DNA of 16,913 nt from a bacterium (GTDB lineage: Bacteria > Hydrothermota > UBA3072 > B12-G15), in contig QNDZ01000014.1 in the NCBI GenBank assembly GCA_003646055.1, forward strand, positions 1 to 16,913. Reading direction: 5' to 3'. Below the pieces are notes generated by a model. It was not told where the DNA came from. It did not search any database and saw only the letters and a list, made by a program, of their open reading frames with translations. The stretch's first letter is position 1; every line of letters starts with the position of its first letter. Position numbers and translations under genes: made by a program. Below are positions 7,720 to 14,512 of this stretch, piece by piece.

Positions 7720-7746
7720 AACTCCTCCTGGTTTATTTATATAAAA

Positions 7747-7775
7747 ATTGTAAACACATTTAATTGAAAAGTCAA
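7747..7775 (-). promoter_or_regulatory. Near-consensus sigma-70-type promoter of the envelope trio
   Basis: On the minus strand TTGACT (7775-7770), a 17-base spacer and TACAAT (7752-7747), then an AT-rich start region and a leader of about 20 bases carrying AGGAGG before the ATG at 7719. Five of six bases match consensus in both hexamers with ideal spacing, which makes this one of the best promoter calls in the window. It would drive the secreted, FecR and barrel genes and could read on into the glmU block. Confidence 0.8.
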
Positions 7776-7796
7776 GGAAACCTGGATTGGTTTCCT
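7775..7796 (-). repeat. 8-bp inverted repeat touching the -35 box (operator or terminator stem)
   Basis: On the minus strand AGGAAACC (7796-7789), a six-base loop AATCCA, then the exact complement GGTTTCCT (7782-7775). Its last base is the first base of the -35 box TTGACT. There is no T-run after it, so it is a poor intrinsic terminator for radC; the position fits a regulator site overlapping -35. Either reading is inference. Confidence 0.55.
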
Positions 7797-7823
7797 GAGA
7801 GAAGAACCCATTAAAAAATGATT

Positions 7824-8498
7824 CTATATTATGGAACGTGCCCTGAAACTTACATACTTCCCCTGGCAAACAATCACATGGTCAAGGACATCAATCCCGA
7901 AGATTCTTCCTGCCTCCACAATCCTCCTTGTTAATCCAATGTCCTCATCACTGGGCTCAGGATTGCCACCAGGGTGATTGTGTACAAGTATAATCCCCGC
8001 ACATGGATACCTGAGAACCTCCATGAATATCTCCCTTGGATGAACAACGGTTGCGTCAAGTATCCCCTTTGACACAAGGTGGTCTTTTATAAGGGTATTC
8101 CTGGTGTCAAGTATGGCAACATGGAACTCCTCATGGGTCAAATGTGAAAGTTTCGGGGAGTAATAATCATAAACCTCTTCAGGAGAACTCAAAACCCACT
8201 TCCTTTCCTCTTTACTTGATTGATACCTTCTTGCAAGTTCAAAAACAGCGGATATGGCAAGTGCCTTTGCATCCTTTATCCCCTTAATCTTTTTCAAATC
8301 CTCTATATGTGCATTCCCAAGCCCTTTAAGATTCTTAAACCTTCTGAGAAGTTCTCTTCCAAGGTCAACAGCAGAGAGGTCCTTTGTACCCTTCCCGATG
8401 ATTATGGCAAGTAATTCTGCATTGGAGAGGGATTCAATACCGTAATTCCTTGCCCTCTCCCTTGGTCTTTCATTCTCAGGCCAGTATTTTATCTTCAT
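7824..8498 (-). CDS. radC: RadC family JAMM-domain protein
   Basis: A full-length 224-residue RadC (UPF0758) protein. It begins with the family's IKYWPENERPRERA (3-16), has SLSNAELLAIIIGKGT (23-38), a helix-hairpin-helix region (about 57-84, LKKIKGIKDAKALAI) and the C-terminal JAMM metalloprotease-like domain: EEF (123-125), VVHPREIF (151-158), and the zinc motif H173-x-H175-x7-S183-x2-D186 within HNHPGGNPEPSDED. The old link to recombinational repair in E. coli is not supported for the family as a whole; the biochemical role is unsettled. All metal ligands are present. The ATG at 8498 is the normal family start, yet the bases before it are the terminator's T-run (TTTTTTCT), with no Shine-Dalgarno sequence. 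Confidence 0.94.
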   Translation of the reverse strand: MKIKYWPENERPRERARNYGIESLSNAELLAIIIGKGTKDLSAVDLGRELLRRFKNLKGLGNAHIEDLKKIKGIKDAKALAISAVFELARRYQSSKEERKWVLSSPEEVYDYYSPKLSHLTHEEFHVAILDTRNTLIKDHLVSKGILDATVVHPREIFMEVLRYPCAGIILVHNHPGGNPEPSDEDIGLTRRIVEAGRIFGIDVLDHVIVCQGKYVSFRARSII

Positions 8499-8500
8499 AG

Positions 8501-8524
8501 AAAAAAGGGGGGAACAGCCCCCCT
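8501..8524 (-). terminator. Intrinsic terminator of the lipoprotein operon
   Basis: On the minus strand A-GGGGGG (8524, 8523-8518), loop CTGTT, CCCCCC-T (8512-8506), with six Ts at 8506-8501. This is a textbook GC stem plus U-tract five bases after the FN3 lipoprotein stop codon. The T-run ends two bases before the radC ATG. Confidence 0.9.
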
Positions 8525-8529
8525 ATAAG

Positions 8530-9255
8530 TTACCTAAATCTTCTGTAATTTTCCAGTGGCTGGAATGTGTATTCAAAGACAATGCTGCTGTCTGTTGTAT
8601 TAACAGAGGTCACATGGAGTTTTACATACTGGTCACCGCCGTCTTCACCATGGTCTGGAAGTTTTACAACAAAATAACCTTCCTCTGCAGGTGCAGCCTT
8701 TGAGGTTATTGCATCTGGAGCAACATCAACATCTGAATCAACCTTTGTTATGTAGGTGGTCAACCACTTTGAATAGGTGCTGGGTGAAGCAATATCAAAA
8801 TCCCTGTCAAGGTAGATGTCAATGTTCAAACTATCCTGAGACTGGAAACTGTAAACAGTACCCGTTCCACTGGCATCCCAGCCGTATCCAGATGGATTTG
8901 GTGAGTCATAGTACCAGATTGTATCAGGACCACCAGTTACCACTGAGAGTGTAACTGCATTTGAAACAGGGCTGATGTCATCACCCTTGTATGCCCTCAG
9001 TGTAATTGTTCCAAGTGCTGGAGGCTGGACAGTGGCAGAGGAAACCGTCCCCACTGTGTCAAAACCTATGGTGTCTTCAAGGAAGAAAATGTAGCCGTCT
9101 ATGTCTGGTGTTTCACTCTCAACCCATGAGAAACTCACACTCAATCCATCTGCACCTGTTATCGTTAGATTCGTTGGAGCAGAAATCTCCACCGGTGTTG
9201 TCCCACATCCAATGATGAATGCAATGGGAACAAGGAATATAAGTAACTTCTTCAT
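8530..9255 (-). CDS. FN3-domain lipoprotein
   Basis: A 241-residue predicted lipoprotein. The signal peptide MKKLLIFLVPIAFIIGC ends in a lipobox (IIGC, Cys17), so it should be lipid-anchored, probably in the outer membrane. Residues about 24-107 form a fibronectin type III-like domain (APTNLTITGADGLSVSFSW ... DIDGYIFFLED ... ITLRAYKGDDISPVSNAVTLSV). The rest (110-241) is a beta-rich unknown domain with SPNPSGYGWDASGTGTVYSF and a Ser/Asp/Thr-rich composition typical of surface proteins. The ATG at 9255 has AAGGAGG upstream; nine bases separate it from the preceding coiled-coil lipoprotein, so the two are one transcript ending at the terminator beyond this gene. Ligand or partner unknown. Confidence 0.8.
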   Translation of the reverse strand: MKKLLIFLVPIAFIIGCGTTPVEISAPTNLTITGADGLSVSFSWVESETPDIDGYIFFLEDTIGFDTVGTVSSATVQPPALGTITLRAYKGDDISPVSNAVTLSVVTGGPDTIWYYDSPNPSGYGWDASGTGTVYSFQSQDSLNIDIYLDRDFDIASPSTYSKWLTTYITKVDSDVDVAPDAITSKAAPAEEGYFVVKLPDHGEDGGDQYVKLHVTSVNTTDSSIVFEYTFQPLENYRRFR

Positions 9256-9264
9256 AAACCCTCC

Positions 9265-9576
9265 TTACTTGTGATACTTCTTAAGATGTGATTCATACCT
9301 TGACCTGAGATCACTCAGGTCCTTCTTAATGGCAGAGATGTCCTTCTTTATGCCTGCTATCTCATCCTTCAGTTCTTTGAGTTCCTTTGCTGTAGCAACC
9401 TCTACCTTTTCCCCTTTTTCAGTTGTTGTTGTGGGTGTAAGTTTTTCAACCTTCTGTTCAAGGGCAGTGACCTTCTTTGATAATTCATCCACACTGCTCT
9501 GGACATCTGCCACATTCTGACAGCCAAGAGCCATAAGCATAATGGCAAATGGGATGACAAGTATCAACTTCCTCAT
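9265..9576 (-). CDS. Small coiled-coil lipoprotein, Lpp-like
   Basis: A 103-residue lipoprotein. The signal MRKLILVIPFAIMLMALGC places the lipidated Cys at 19. The mature protein has two heptad-type coiled coils: VADVQSSVDELSKKVTALEQKVEKL (about 22-46) and ELKELKDEIAGIKKDISAIKKDLSDLRSRYESHLKK (about 65-100), split by a Thr/Lys linker (TPTTTTEKGEK). It ends in KYHK with a terminal lysine, like the KYRK end of E. coli Lpp whose last lysine is joined to peptidoglycan. Homology to Lpp is not claimed; the architecture is what matches. It is the first gene of its operon, with a strong promoter and AGGAGG six bases from the ATG at 9576, consistent with high expression. A role as an outer-membrane spacer or tether is inference. 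Confidence 0.78.
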   Translation of the reverse strand: MRKLILVIPFAIMLMALGCQNVADVQSSVDELSKKVTALEQKVEKLTPTTTTEKGEKVEVATAKELKELKDEIAGIKKDISAIKKDLSDLRSRYESHLKKYHK

Positions 9577-9602
9577 AATACCTCCTTTCTTTTTCTTCTT
9601 TA

Positions 9603-9630
9603 ATTATCTGCCAAAAACAACCTTTGTCAA
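9603..9630 (-). promoter_or_regulatory. Strong sigma-70-type promoter of the lipoprotein operon
   Basis: On the minus strand a perfect TTGACA (9630-9625), a 16-base spacer and GATAAT (9608-9603), then a purine-rich leader of about 25 bases ending in AAAGGAGGTATT before the ATG at 9576. It lies back to back with the antiporter promoter. Confidence 0.8.
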
Positions 9631-9644
9631 CCTGAAAATTCCTA

Positions 9645-9673
9645 TTGACCTATCCTGATGTTGAATATATTCT
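9645..9673 (+). promoter_or_regulatory. Promoter of the antiporter-MFS pair, possibly leaderless
   Basis: TTGACC (9645-9650), a 17-base spacer and TATTCT (9668-9673). The ATG at 9683 is only nine bases further on and has no Shine-Dalgarno sequence (GATAGTGTT), so the transcript would start within a few bases of the start codon. A 10-base palindrome GAATATATTC (9663-9672) covers the -10 box. Confidence 0.6.
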
Positions 9674-9682
9674 GATAGTGTT

Positions 9683-10855
9683 ATGCTGAACCCTATACTC
9701 AGTCTTGGTTTATTAGTTATTGCAGGTTTCATCTTTGGCAGAATCTTCAATAAGATGGGACTCCCATCTGTTACAGGATATATTGTCTCTGGCATTGTGA
9801 TGGGACCCTATGGACTGAATATAATTCACAAAGGGATCCTCAATGGCTCAGACTTTGTTTCAAGTGTGGCACTCTCATTCATTGCATACACACTTGGTAA
9901 GAGTTTTACACTCAAGAGCCTGAGGAAGATCGGGAAGGCTGTTTTTGCCATATCCATTGGAGAGGTTGTTGTCTCCTTCCTTGTCGTGACCCTTGCATTA
10001 AAATTTATACTTCACCAGCCACTCTATCTTTCCATTGTAATTGGTGCCATTGCTCCTGCAACAGCACCTGCTGCAGTGGTGATGGTGGTGAGGGAGTACA
10101 GGGCAAAGGGTCCTCTTACTGATACACTCCTTGGTGTGGTAGCCATAGACGATGCCTGGGGTATAATGCTATTTGCCTTTTCAATTGCACTTGCAAGAGC
10201 ACTATCCATGAGCAAAGGAATTATCTTCTCAAGTGTGTTTCACCAGATGGGTCATGCCTTTATTGAGGTGGTGGGAAGTCTGGGAATAGGGTTCATTATA
10301 GGTTACATCTTTTCAAAACTCTTCAAGTTCTTCAAATCACCCACACATACACTTATAGGAATAATAGGTGTTATCCTTCTCACTGGTGGTATATGTGAAG
10401 AACTGAAACTATCAATCCTCCTCTCAAACATGATGCTTGGAACAACCATTGCAAACACAATAAAACCCTCTACAAGGGCATTTGACATACTGGAAGGTTT
10501 TGACCCGCCACTCTATCTTCTCTTCTTTGTGCTCGCAGGTGCAAGCCTTGAGGTAACAAGTCTGAAGGCACTTGGGCTTATTGGTCTTGTATATGTTTTC
10601 ACAAGACTCCCTGGAGAGATGTTGGGTGCATACATTGGTGCACGAATTTCAAAGGCTCCACCGAATGTGAGGAAGTATCTGGGGCTTGGCCTTGCTCCAC
10701 AGGCTGGTGTGGCAATAGGGCTTGCCATTATATCAAAGATATACCTGCCTGAAGGTGACCTCATCCTGAGCACAATCATTGTCACAACTGTTATATATGA
10801 ACTGATTGGGCCACCACTTGTAAAACTGGCATTAAGAAAGGCGAAGGAGATATAA
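9683..10855 (+). CDS. Cation:proton antiporter, CPA2/KefB-like membrane domain
   Basis: A 390-residue integral membrane protein of the Na+/H+ exchanger fold (Pfam PF00999 type, CPA2 branch), exchanging monovalent cations for protons across the inner membrane. Hydrophobic segments run through the whole length, about 12 of them. Landmarks: LGLLVIAGFIFGRIFNKMGLPSVTGYIVSGIVMGP (8-42), IGAIAPATAPAAVVMVVREY (120-139, the unwound-helix region), the ion-binding acidic pair in VVAIDDAWGIM (152-162), and GLAPQAGVAIGLAI late in the chain, the usual G.APRG-like segment. The cytoplasmic RCK/TrkA-N domain found in KefB/KefC is absent, so no NAD or glutathione gating is expected from this chain. The next gene starts immediately after the stop. 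Ion specificity cannot be read from the sequence. Confidence 0.88.
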   Translation: MLNPILSLGLLVIAGFIFGRIFNKMGLPSVTGYIVSGIVMGPYGLNIIHKGILNGSDFVSSVALSFIAYTLGKSFTLKSLRKIGKAVFAISIGEVVVSFLVVTLALKFILHQPLYLSIVIGAIAPATAPAAVVMVVREYRAKGPLTDTLLGVVAIDDAWGIMLFAFSIALARALSMSKGIIFSSVFHQMGHAFIEVVGSLGIGFIIGYIFSKLFKFFKSPTHTLIGIIGVILLTGGICEELKLSILLSNMMLGTTIANTIKPSTRAFDILEGFDPPLYLLFFVLAGASLEVTSLKALGLIGLVYVFTRLPGEMLGAYIGARISKAPPNVRKYLGLGLAPQAGVAIGLAIISKIYLPEGDLILSTIIVTTVIYELIGPPLVKLALRKAKEI

Positions 10856-12118
10856 ATGGCAATAAAAAAAGACAGTATGTATTACAGGTTCTGTCTTTAT
10901 GGGTTTCTTAAGAACCAGAGGTTCTTTGACCCATTTATCATACTCTTCTTCAGAGAGATGGGCATGTCCTTCCTTGAGATAGGAACCCTGTTCTCAATCA
11001 GGGAGATCGCAACAAACATCCTTGAAATACCAACTGGAGTTATTGCAGATGCCTATGGTAGAAGAAAGTCCATGATATATGCCTTTATATCCTACATCGT
11101 ATCCTTTGCCATCTTTTATCTCTTCCCAAGATTCTATGTGTATGCCATTGCAATGATTTTCTTTGCATCGGGTGAGGCATTCAGGAGTGGAACACACAAG
11201 GCAATGATTCTCGAGTATCTGAGAATAAAGGGTATGAAGGATAAAAAGGTTGAGTACTACGGCCATACAAGGTCAGCATCCCAGTTTGGTTCAGCAGTAT
11301 CCTCACTCATAGCCATTGCCATTGTATTCTATGCACGCTCTTACAGGCCTGTTTTTCTTATCTCAATCATTCCATACATAATGGGTCTGATACTGATGTT
11401 CACATACCCTGCATATCTTGATGGGATACAGGAAGAGATAAAGGGGAGATGGAAACAGAGGGTTACAGAAAGGTTCAAAAGGACAATGAGGGACTTTCTG
11501 AGCATGTTCAAAAGCGTTGAGGCACTGAAGGCCATATTCAATTCTGCAATATTTGATGGATTCTTCAAGTCCTCAAAGGACTACCTACAGCCCATATTGA
11601 AGGCACAGGCACTCCTGCTTCCTGTTCTGCTTTATCTGGGAGAGAAACAGAGGGTCGCCATTATTGTTGGTGTTGTCTATTTCTTCCTCTATATCCTCAC
11701 AAGCCTTGCATCAAGGAATGCTGGTAAGGTGGTAAGCAGGATAGGAAGTCTTACCCGTGCCATAAACAATACATTCCTGCTTGGAGGCATACTCCTTTTC
11801 ATCTCTGGTCTGAGCACAAGCCTCAATATTCCTTCCATTGCCATATGCTCATACATCCTGTTTTACATTCTCCAGAACATGAGAAGGCCAATGAATGTTG
11901 GATATATCAGTGATAATATACCATCAACCACAATGGCATCTGGCTTGAGTGTTGAATCACAACTCAAGACCATATCCATGGCAATCCTTGCACCAATCAT
12001 TGGCTTCCTTGCGGATAAAACAGGCGTTGGGAATGCCCTTATAATTATATCAATTGTATTTATTGCTTTATTCTTTCCCCTGAAGGTGGGTAAAGGAAGG
12101 GCTGAAACAACAGGATAA
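10856..12118 (+). CDS. MFS transporter
   Basis: A 420-residue major facilitator superfamily protein with about 12 membrane helices. The conserved loop between helices 2 and 3 is visible in ILEIPTGVIADAYGRRKSM (55-73), the form common in MFS drug- or metabolite-efflux proteins of the LEIPTGxxAD type. A central hydrophilic loop rich in Lys/Arg (about 195-225, EEIKGRWKQRVTERFKRTMRD) separates the two halves. The ATG at 10856 follows the antiporter stop directly, with AAGGAG ending five bases before it inside the antiporter gene, so the pair is co-transcribed and probably coupled. Substrate unknown. It ends five bases from the convergent small membrane protein gene, with no clear terminator between them. 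Confidence 0.88.
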   Translation: MAIKKDSMYYRFCLYGFLKNQRFFDPFIILFFREMGMSFLEIGTLFSIREIATNILEIPTGVIADAYGRRKSMIYAFISYIVSFAIFYLFPRFYVYAIAMIFFASGEAFRSGTHKAMILEYLRIKGMKDKKVEYYGHTRSASQFGSAVSSLIAIAIVFYARSYRPVFLISIIPYIMGLILMFTYPAYLDGIQEEIKGRWKQRVTERFKRTMRDFLSMFKSVEALKAIFNSAIFDGFFKSSKDYLQPILKAQALLLPVLLYLGEKQRVAIIVGVVYFFLYILTSLASRNAGKVVSRIGSLTRAINNTFLLGGILLFISGLSTSLNIPSIAICSYILFYILQNMRRPMNVGYISDNIPSTTMASGLSVESQLKTISMAILAPIIGFLADKTGVGNALIIISIVFIALFFPLKVGKGRAETTG

Positions 12119-12123
12119 ATCAG

Positions 12124-12483
12124 TTAGAGTAAATATAACCCTGCCTTCTGAATTTGAAAAAGTACAGGGTGGAAGAGATTGAGGCCACACAGGGAAAAAC
12201 CCAGAGAGAGGATGAGTATCCATGGGAGGGTTATCTGTATCTTTGTTAGAATTTCAGGTATGTGGAAATACCACAGGATATAGTTGTCAGGGATGATGTA
12301 AAATTTTTGTCCCAGCAGGAGTATGGGTATGAAGGTTATAATCAGGGCAAGACTTATCATTAAGTTAAGCAGTTTCTTCCTTCGGATTTTCTTCTGTTCA
12401 TTCAGTATAAAAACCCATTTATCCACTATACCTTCAGGTGCCCTCTCAATAGCTGCATTCTTCATCAATTCTTCAAGTTCCAT
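12124..12483 (-). CDS. Small two-helix membrane protein, probable orphan anti-sigma factor
   Basis: A 119-residue protein: a cytoplasmic N-terminal part (1-37, MELEELMKNAAIERAPEGIVDKW..., with a basic QKKIRRKK just before the membrane), helix 1 (about 38-58), a short outer loop, helix 2 (about 84-105) and a short tail. An opening of the kind 'helix, xAPEG, helix, basic stretch, membrane' is common in small membrane anti-sigma factors. The decisive clue is context: its ATG at 12483 overlaps by eleven bases the stop of a fragment that reads as the C-terminal helix of an ECF sigma factor. The ribosome site AAAAGGGGTG lies in that fragment. There is no HxxxCxxC zinc motif. As the sigma gene is gone, the protein may be non-functional or serve another sigma factor. 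Function is inference. Confidence 0.6.
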   Translation of the reverse strand: MELEELMKNAAIERAPEGIVDKWVFILNEQKKIRRKKLLNLMISLALIITFIPILLLGQKFYIIPDNYILWYFHIPEILTKIQITLPWILILSLGFSLCGLNLFHPVLFQIQKAGLYLL

Positions 12484-12559
12484 GATACACCCCTTTTAAT
12501 GTGTTTTTAAGATACTCCTTCAGCTTTTTCTTTCCTCTGTGAATATAGTTTTGCCTCCA
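12473..12559 (-). pseudogene. C-terminal remnant of an ECF-type sigma factor
   Basis: Read on the minus strand from 12559, an open stretch of 28 codons ends in TGA at 12475-12473 and contains YIHRGKKKLKEYLKNTLKG. This matches the end of sigma region 4 (the pattern xxRIHRGKKKLKEYL after the recognition helix). Directly upstream in frame is a TGA (12562-12560) next to the end of the fold-back element, and nothing resembling sigma regions 2 or the rest of 4 lies beyond it. The remnant still overlaps the small membrane protein gene in the manner of a sigma/anti-sigma pair. Too short for a firm family call, but the motif and the overlap agree. Confidence 0.6.
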
Positions 12560-12562
12560 TCA

Positions 12563-12653
12563 GGGACGGAGGTCTAAACTACTAATCTATTATCCTTTAT
12601 CTAACTGAAAATAAACAGGATAAACAAAATGTCAAATTGTCATCCTCCGTCCC
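12563..12653. repeat. Fold-back element with 10-bp terminal inverted repeats (MITE/REP-like)
   Basis: A 91-bp segment bounded by GGGACGGAGG (12563-12572) and its exact complement CCTCCGTCCC (12644-12653). Nested inside is a second inverted repeat, TTATCCTTTAT (12590-12600) against ATAAA-ca-GGATAA (12611-12623), around a ten-base loop. The whole can fold into a two-tier hairpin. It codes for nothing convincing. Its right end supplies the last codons and stop of the DUF3857 paralogue and its left end abuts the sigma remnant. The structure is seen directly; mobility is inferred. A TTGACA (12635-12630) with TATTTT 16 bases on could be a weak outward minus-strand promoter. Confidence 0.65.
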
Positions 12654-14502
12654 CAAATATCACGGTTCTGGTGTTCTTGCTCCTGTATTTCAGGAAAAGT
12701 TTTCTAAGGCTCCTGTATTCTTCAGGTTGAATAATCTTTTTCTTTACTATCAGTTCAACATTGTACACAACGTCATTTCCGTCCCTTTTAATGCTTTTTT
12801 TTATGCTTCCTACCTCATTTTCAACATTCACATCATCTGGCAGAAATTCTATCTTTGCATTCTCTGGAAGTTTTACCCTGAATGAATACAGTACCTTTCC
12901 AGGTGCTCCAATATCAACAGGATACCTTCTCCTAAATGTCTGGGCAGGATTCCCGAAATCAACAAACCAGAAAGGTGGATGTGGAATCACAAACGTCACC
13001 TCTTTGCCTTCTTTTTTGCAATAGTCAGGGGCTGTGAACTTCACAGTTCCCTTAACATCATTGAGAATATTCTCAAGACCATTGAATTCATATTCCACAG
13101 TTGAACCCCTGGAAAGAGAGGAAATGGCAGACTTCATATATATCTCTCTTTCCCTCTTTTTCCTGTCCCTCAATGCCCATCTTGCATATCTGCCAAATTC
13201 ACCTGTGAGGAAGAGTTCCATTTCACCTTTAAGATTACCATCTTTATCCACCTCTCCTGTCATGTTCACCCTGGAAACACTTTCTTCGGATGGAAGCACG
13301 GGGAGTGTAACATATGCTCCTTTTTCTGAAACAACAAAACCCTTTTCACCCTGATACCTCCCCGGAAGGTATCCACATCTGCTCCTGTTCTCCATAACAG
13401 GGAAGTAATAATCCTTACCCTTTAGATTAACCTTTATCACTATATCTGTGAATTCTGCAGGTGAATAGACCTTTCCACCTGACTGAAGTACTGAGGACAA
13501 ACCAACAATGGCAAAGTACTTTCCCTTGGGAGCACTAACAAGTATCATTTCAGGCTCAAAACCTGCTGCTTTTAGTAGTGAATAGAGAAGTACTGCCTTA
13601 TCCCTGGGGTCACCATACATATTTTTCAAAACAACATCAGCCTTATGGGGTTTATACCCTGCATCCCAAAGGTAGAGTGAAACATTCCTCACATCCTTCT
13701 GAACAAATCTTGCTATGTTAAGCATGGTCTCTTCATCGGTATTACCTCTGAGTTCCTCAACCTTTTTCTTTATCACCTTATCTGAAGAAAAGGCGGGAGA
13801 GAACTTTTCATAAAGCCATTCACCCATATCATCCATTGATTCAAACTGTGAAAATAGGATTGCTGGTGCAAGTTTTGAAATGGAGGGCATGTCCATCTCT
13901 TCCAGGAACATTGGAATATCTTTCTTTTTGAATGTATATATTAGATTTGTCTCTGTTGTCTCAACACTGACAGGTATCTCACCATTCTCAAATGAGTAGT
14001 GCACAGGCCTGTTTCTGGGAACAACAATGGTGAATATCTTTTCTCCCATAGGTTCAGTGCCCCTGAAAAGCACCCTCCCAAAGAGTGGATGCTTGCTCTC
14101 CTTTTTGGGTTCAATCCTGTATCTGTATTCAATAATTGCACCTGGTCTGAGGGCTGGAAAGGATACAGCCTTCATCATCATATCTGTATAGATTGTGGCA
14201 AAACCTACCTCTGGTGCACTTACATCGGATATGGCATCCTTCTCTGGATTAAAAACACTTCCATCAGGGAGGGTTGTTTTTGCAAAGTCTATAACAAACT
14301 TCTGGGATGATGCATCATATCTCTCTGAAATGTCACCGAGTTTGTCCTTACCCCTGTCATTCAGTATTTCTATCTTCAGGTATCTAATCTTTTCAATCTT
14401 GCCGTCCTGGTGCTGGATTATAACAGTAGAATCCTTGTGGATGTATCCAGATGCATTGGGGAACTGGGACGGATTTATTGAAAGCAAAAGAAACAACACC
14501 AT
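12640..14502 (-). CDS. DUF3857/transglutaminase-fold protein with degenerate active site
   Basis: A 620-residue exported protein, paralogue of the neighbour upstream. Short signal-like N terminus (MVLFLLLSINPSQFPNA). An N-terminal DUF3857 beta domain (about 20-205, with the family-like FPALRPGAIIEYRYRI, 115-130) is followed by a transglutaminase-like fold (about 225-385) and a C-terminal beta region (DUF2569/DUF3858-like position, 395-590). In the transglutaminase fold the nucleophile motif reads MYGDPRDKAVLL: Pro299 stands where Cys is expected. The His position is Asp353 (EFTDIVIKV) and the Asp position falls at Met370. It is therefore a probable pseudoenzyme, binding but not cutting or cross-linking. 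ATG 14502 has AGGAGG upstream, ten bases after the neighbour's stop. The final residues GDGG and the stop lie in the fold-back element. Confidence 0.85.
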   Translation of the reverse strand: MVLFLLLSINPSQFPNASGYIHKDSTVIIQHQDGKIEKIRYLKIEILNDRGKDKLGDISERYDASSQKFVIDFAKTTLPDGSVFNPEKDAISDVSAPEVGFATIYTDMMMKAVSFPALRPGAIIEYRYRIEPKKESKHPLFGRVLFRGTEPMGEKIFTIVVPRNRPVHYSFENGEIPVSVETTETNLIYTFKKKDIPMFLEEMDMPSISKLAPAILFSQFESMDDMGEWLYEKFSPAFSSDKVIKKKVEELRGNTDEETMLNIARFVQKDVRNVSLYLWDAGYKPHKADVVLKNMYGDPRDKAVLLYSLLKAAGFEPEMILVSAPKGKYFAIVGLSSVLQSGGKVYSPAEFTDIVIKVNLKGKDYYFPVMENRSRCGYLPGRYQGEKGFVVSEKGAYVTLPVLPSEESVSRVNMTGEVDKDGNLKGEMELFLTGEFGRYARWALRDRKKREREIYMKSAISSLSRGSTVEYEFNGLENILNDVKGTVKFTAPDYCKKEGKEVTFVIPHPPFWFVDFGNPAQTFRRRYPVDIGAPGKVLYSFRVKLPENAKIEFLPDDVNVENEVGSIKKSIKRDGNDVVYNVELIVKKKIIQPEEYRSLRKLFLKYRSKNTRTVIFGDGG

Positions 14503-14512
14503 TCTTCACCTC

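Noticed and set aside
7720..7869. Extension of the secreted protein gene to an in-frame ATG at 7869.
   Set aside because: It would overlap the radC end, bury the signal peptide, and contain the near-consensus promoter; the ATG at 7719 has AGGAGG at proper distance.
12119..12123. Possible bidirectional terminator between the convergent MFS and small membrane protein genes.
   Set aside because: The gap is five bases and no stem with a T-run is visible on either strand around it.
12637..12885. A plus-strand open frame beginning at the fold-back element.
   Set aside because: It runs antisense to the DUF3857 gene, has no ribosome site, and its translation shows only aromatic-rich noise.
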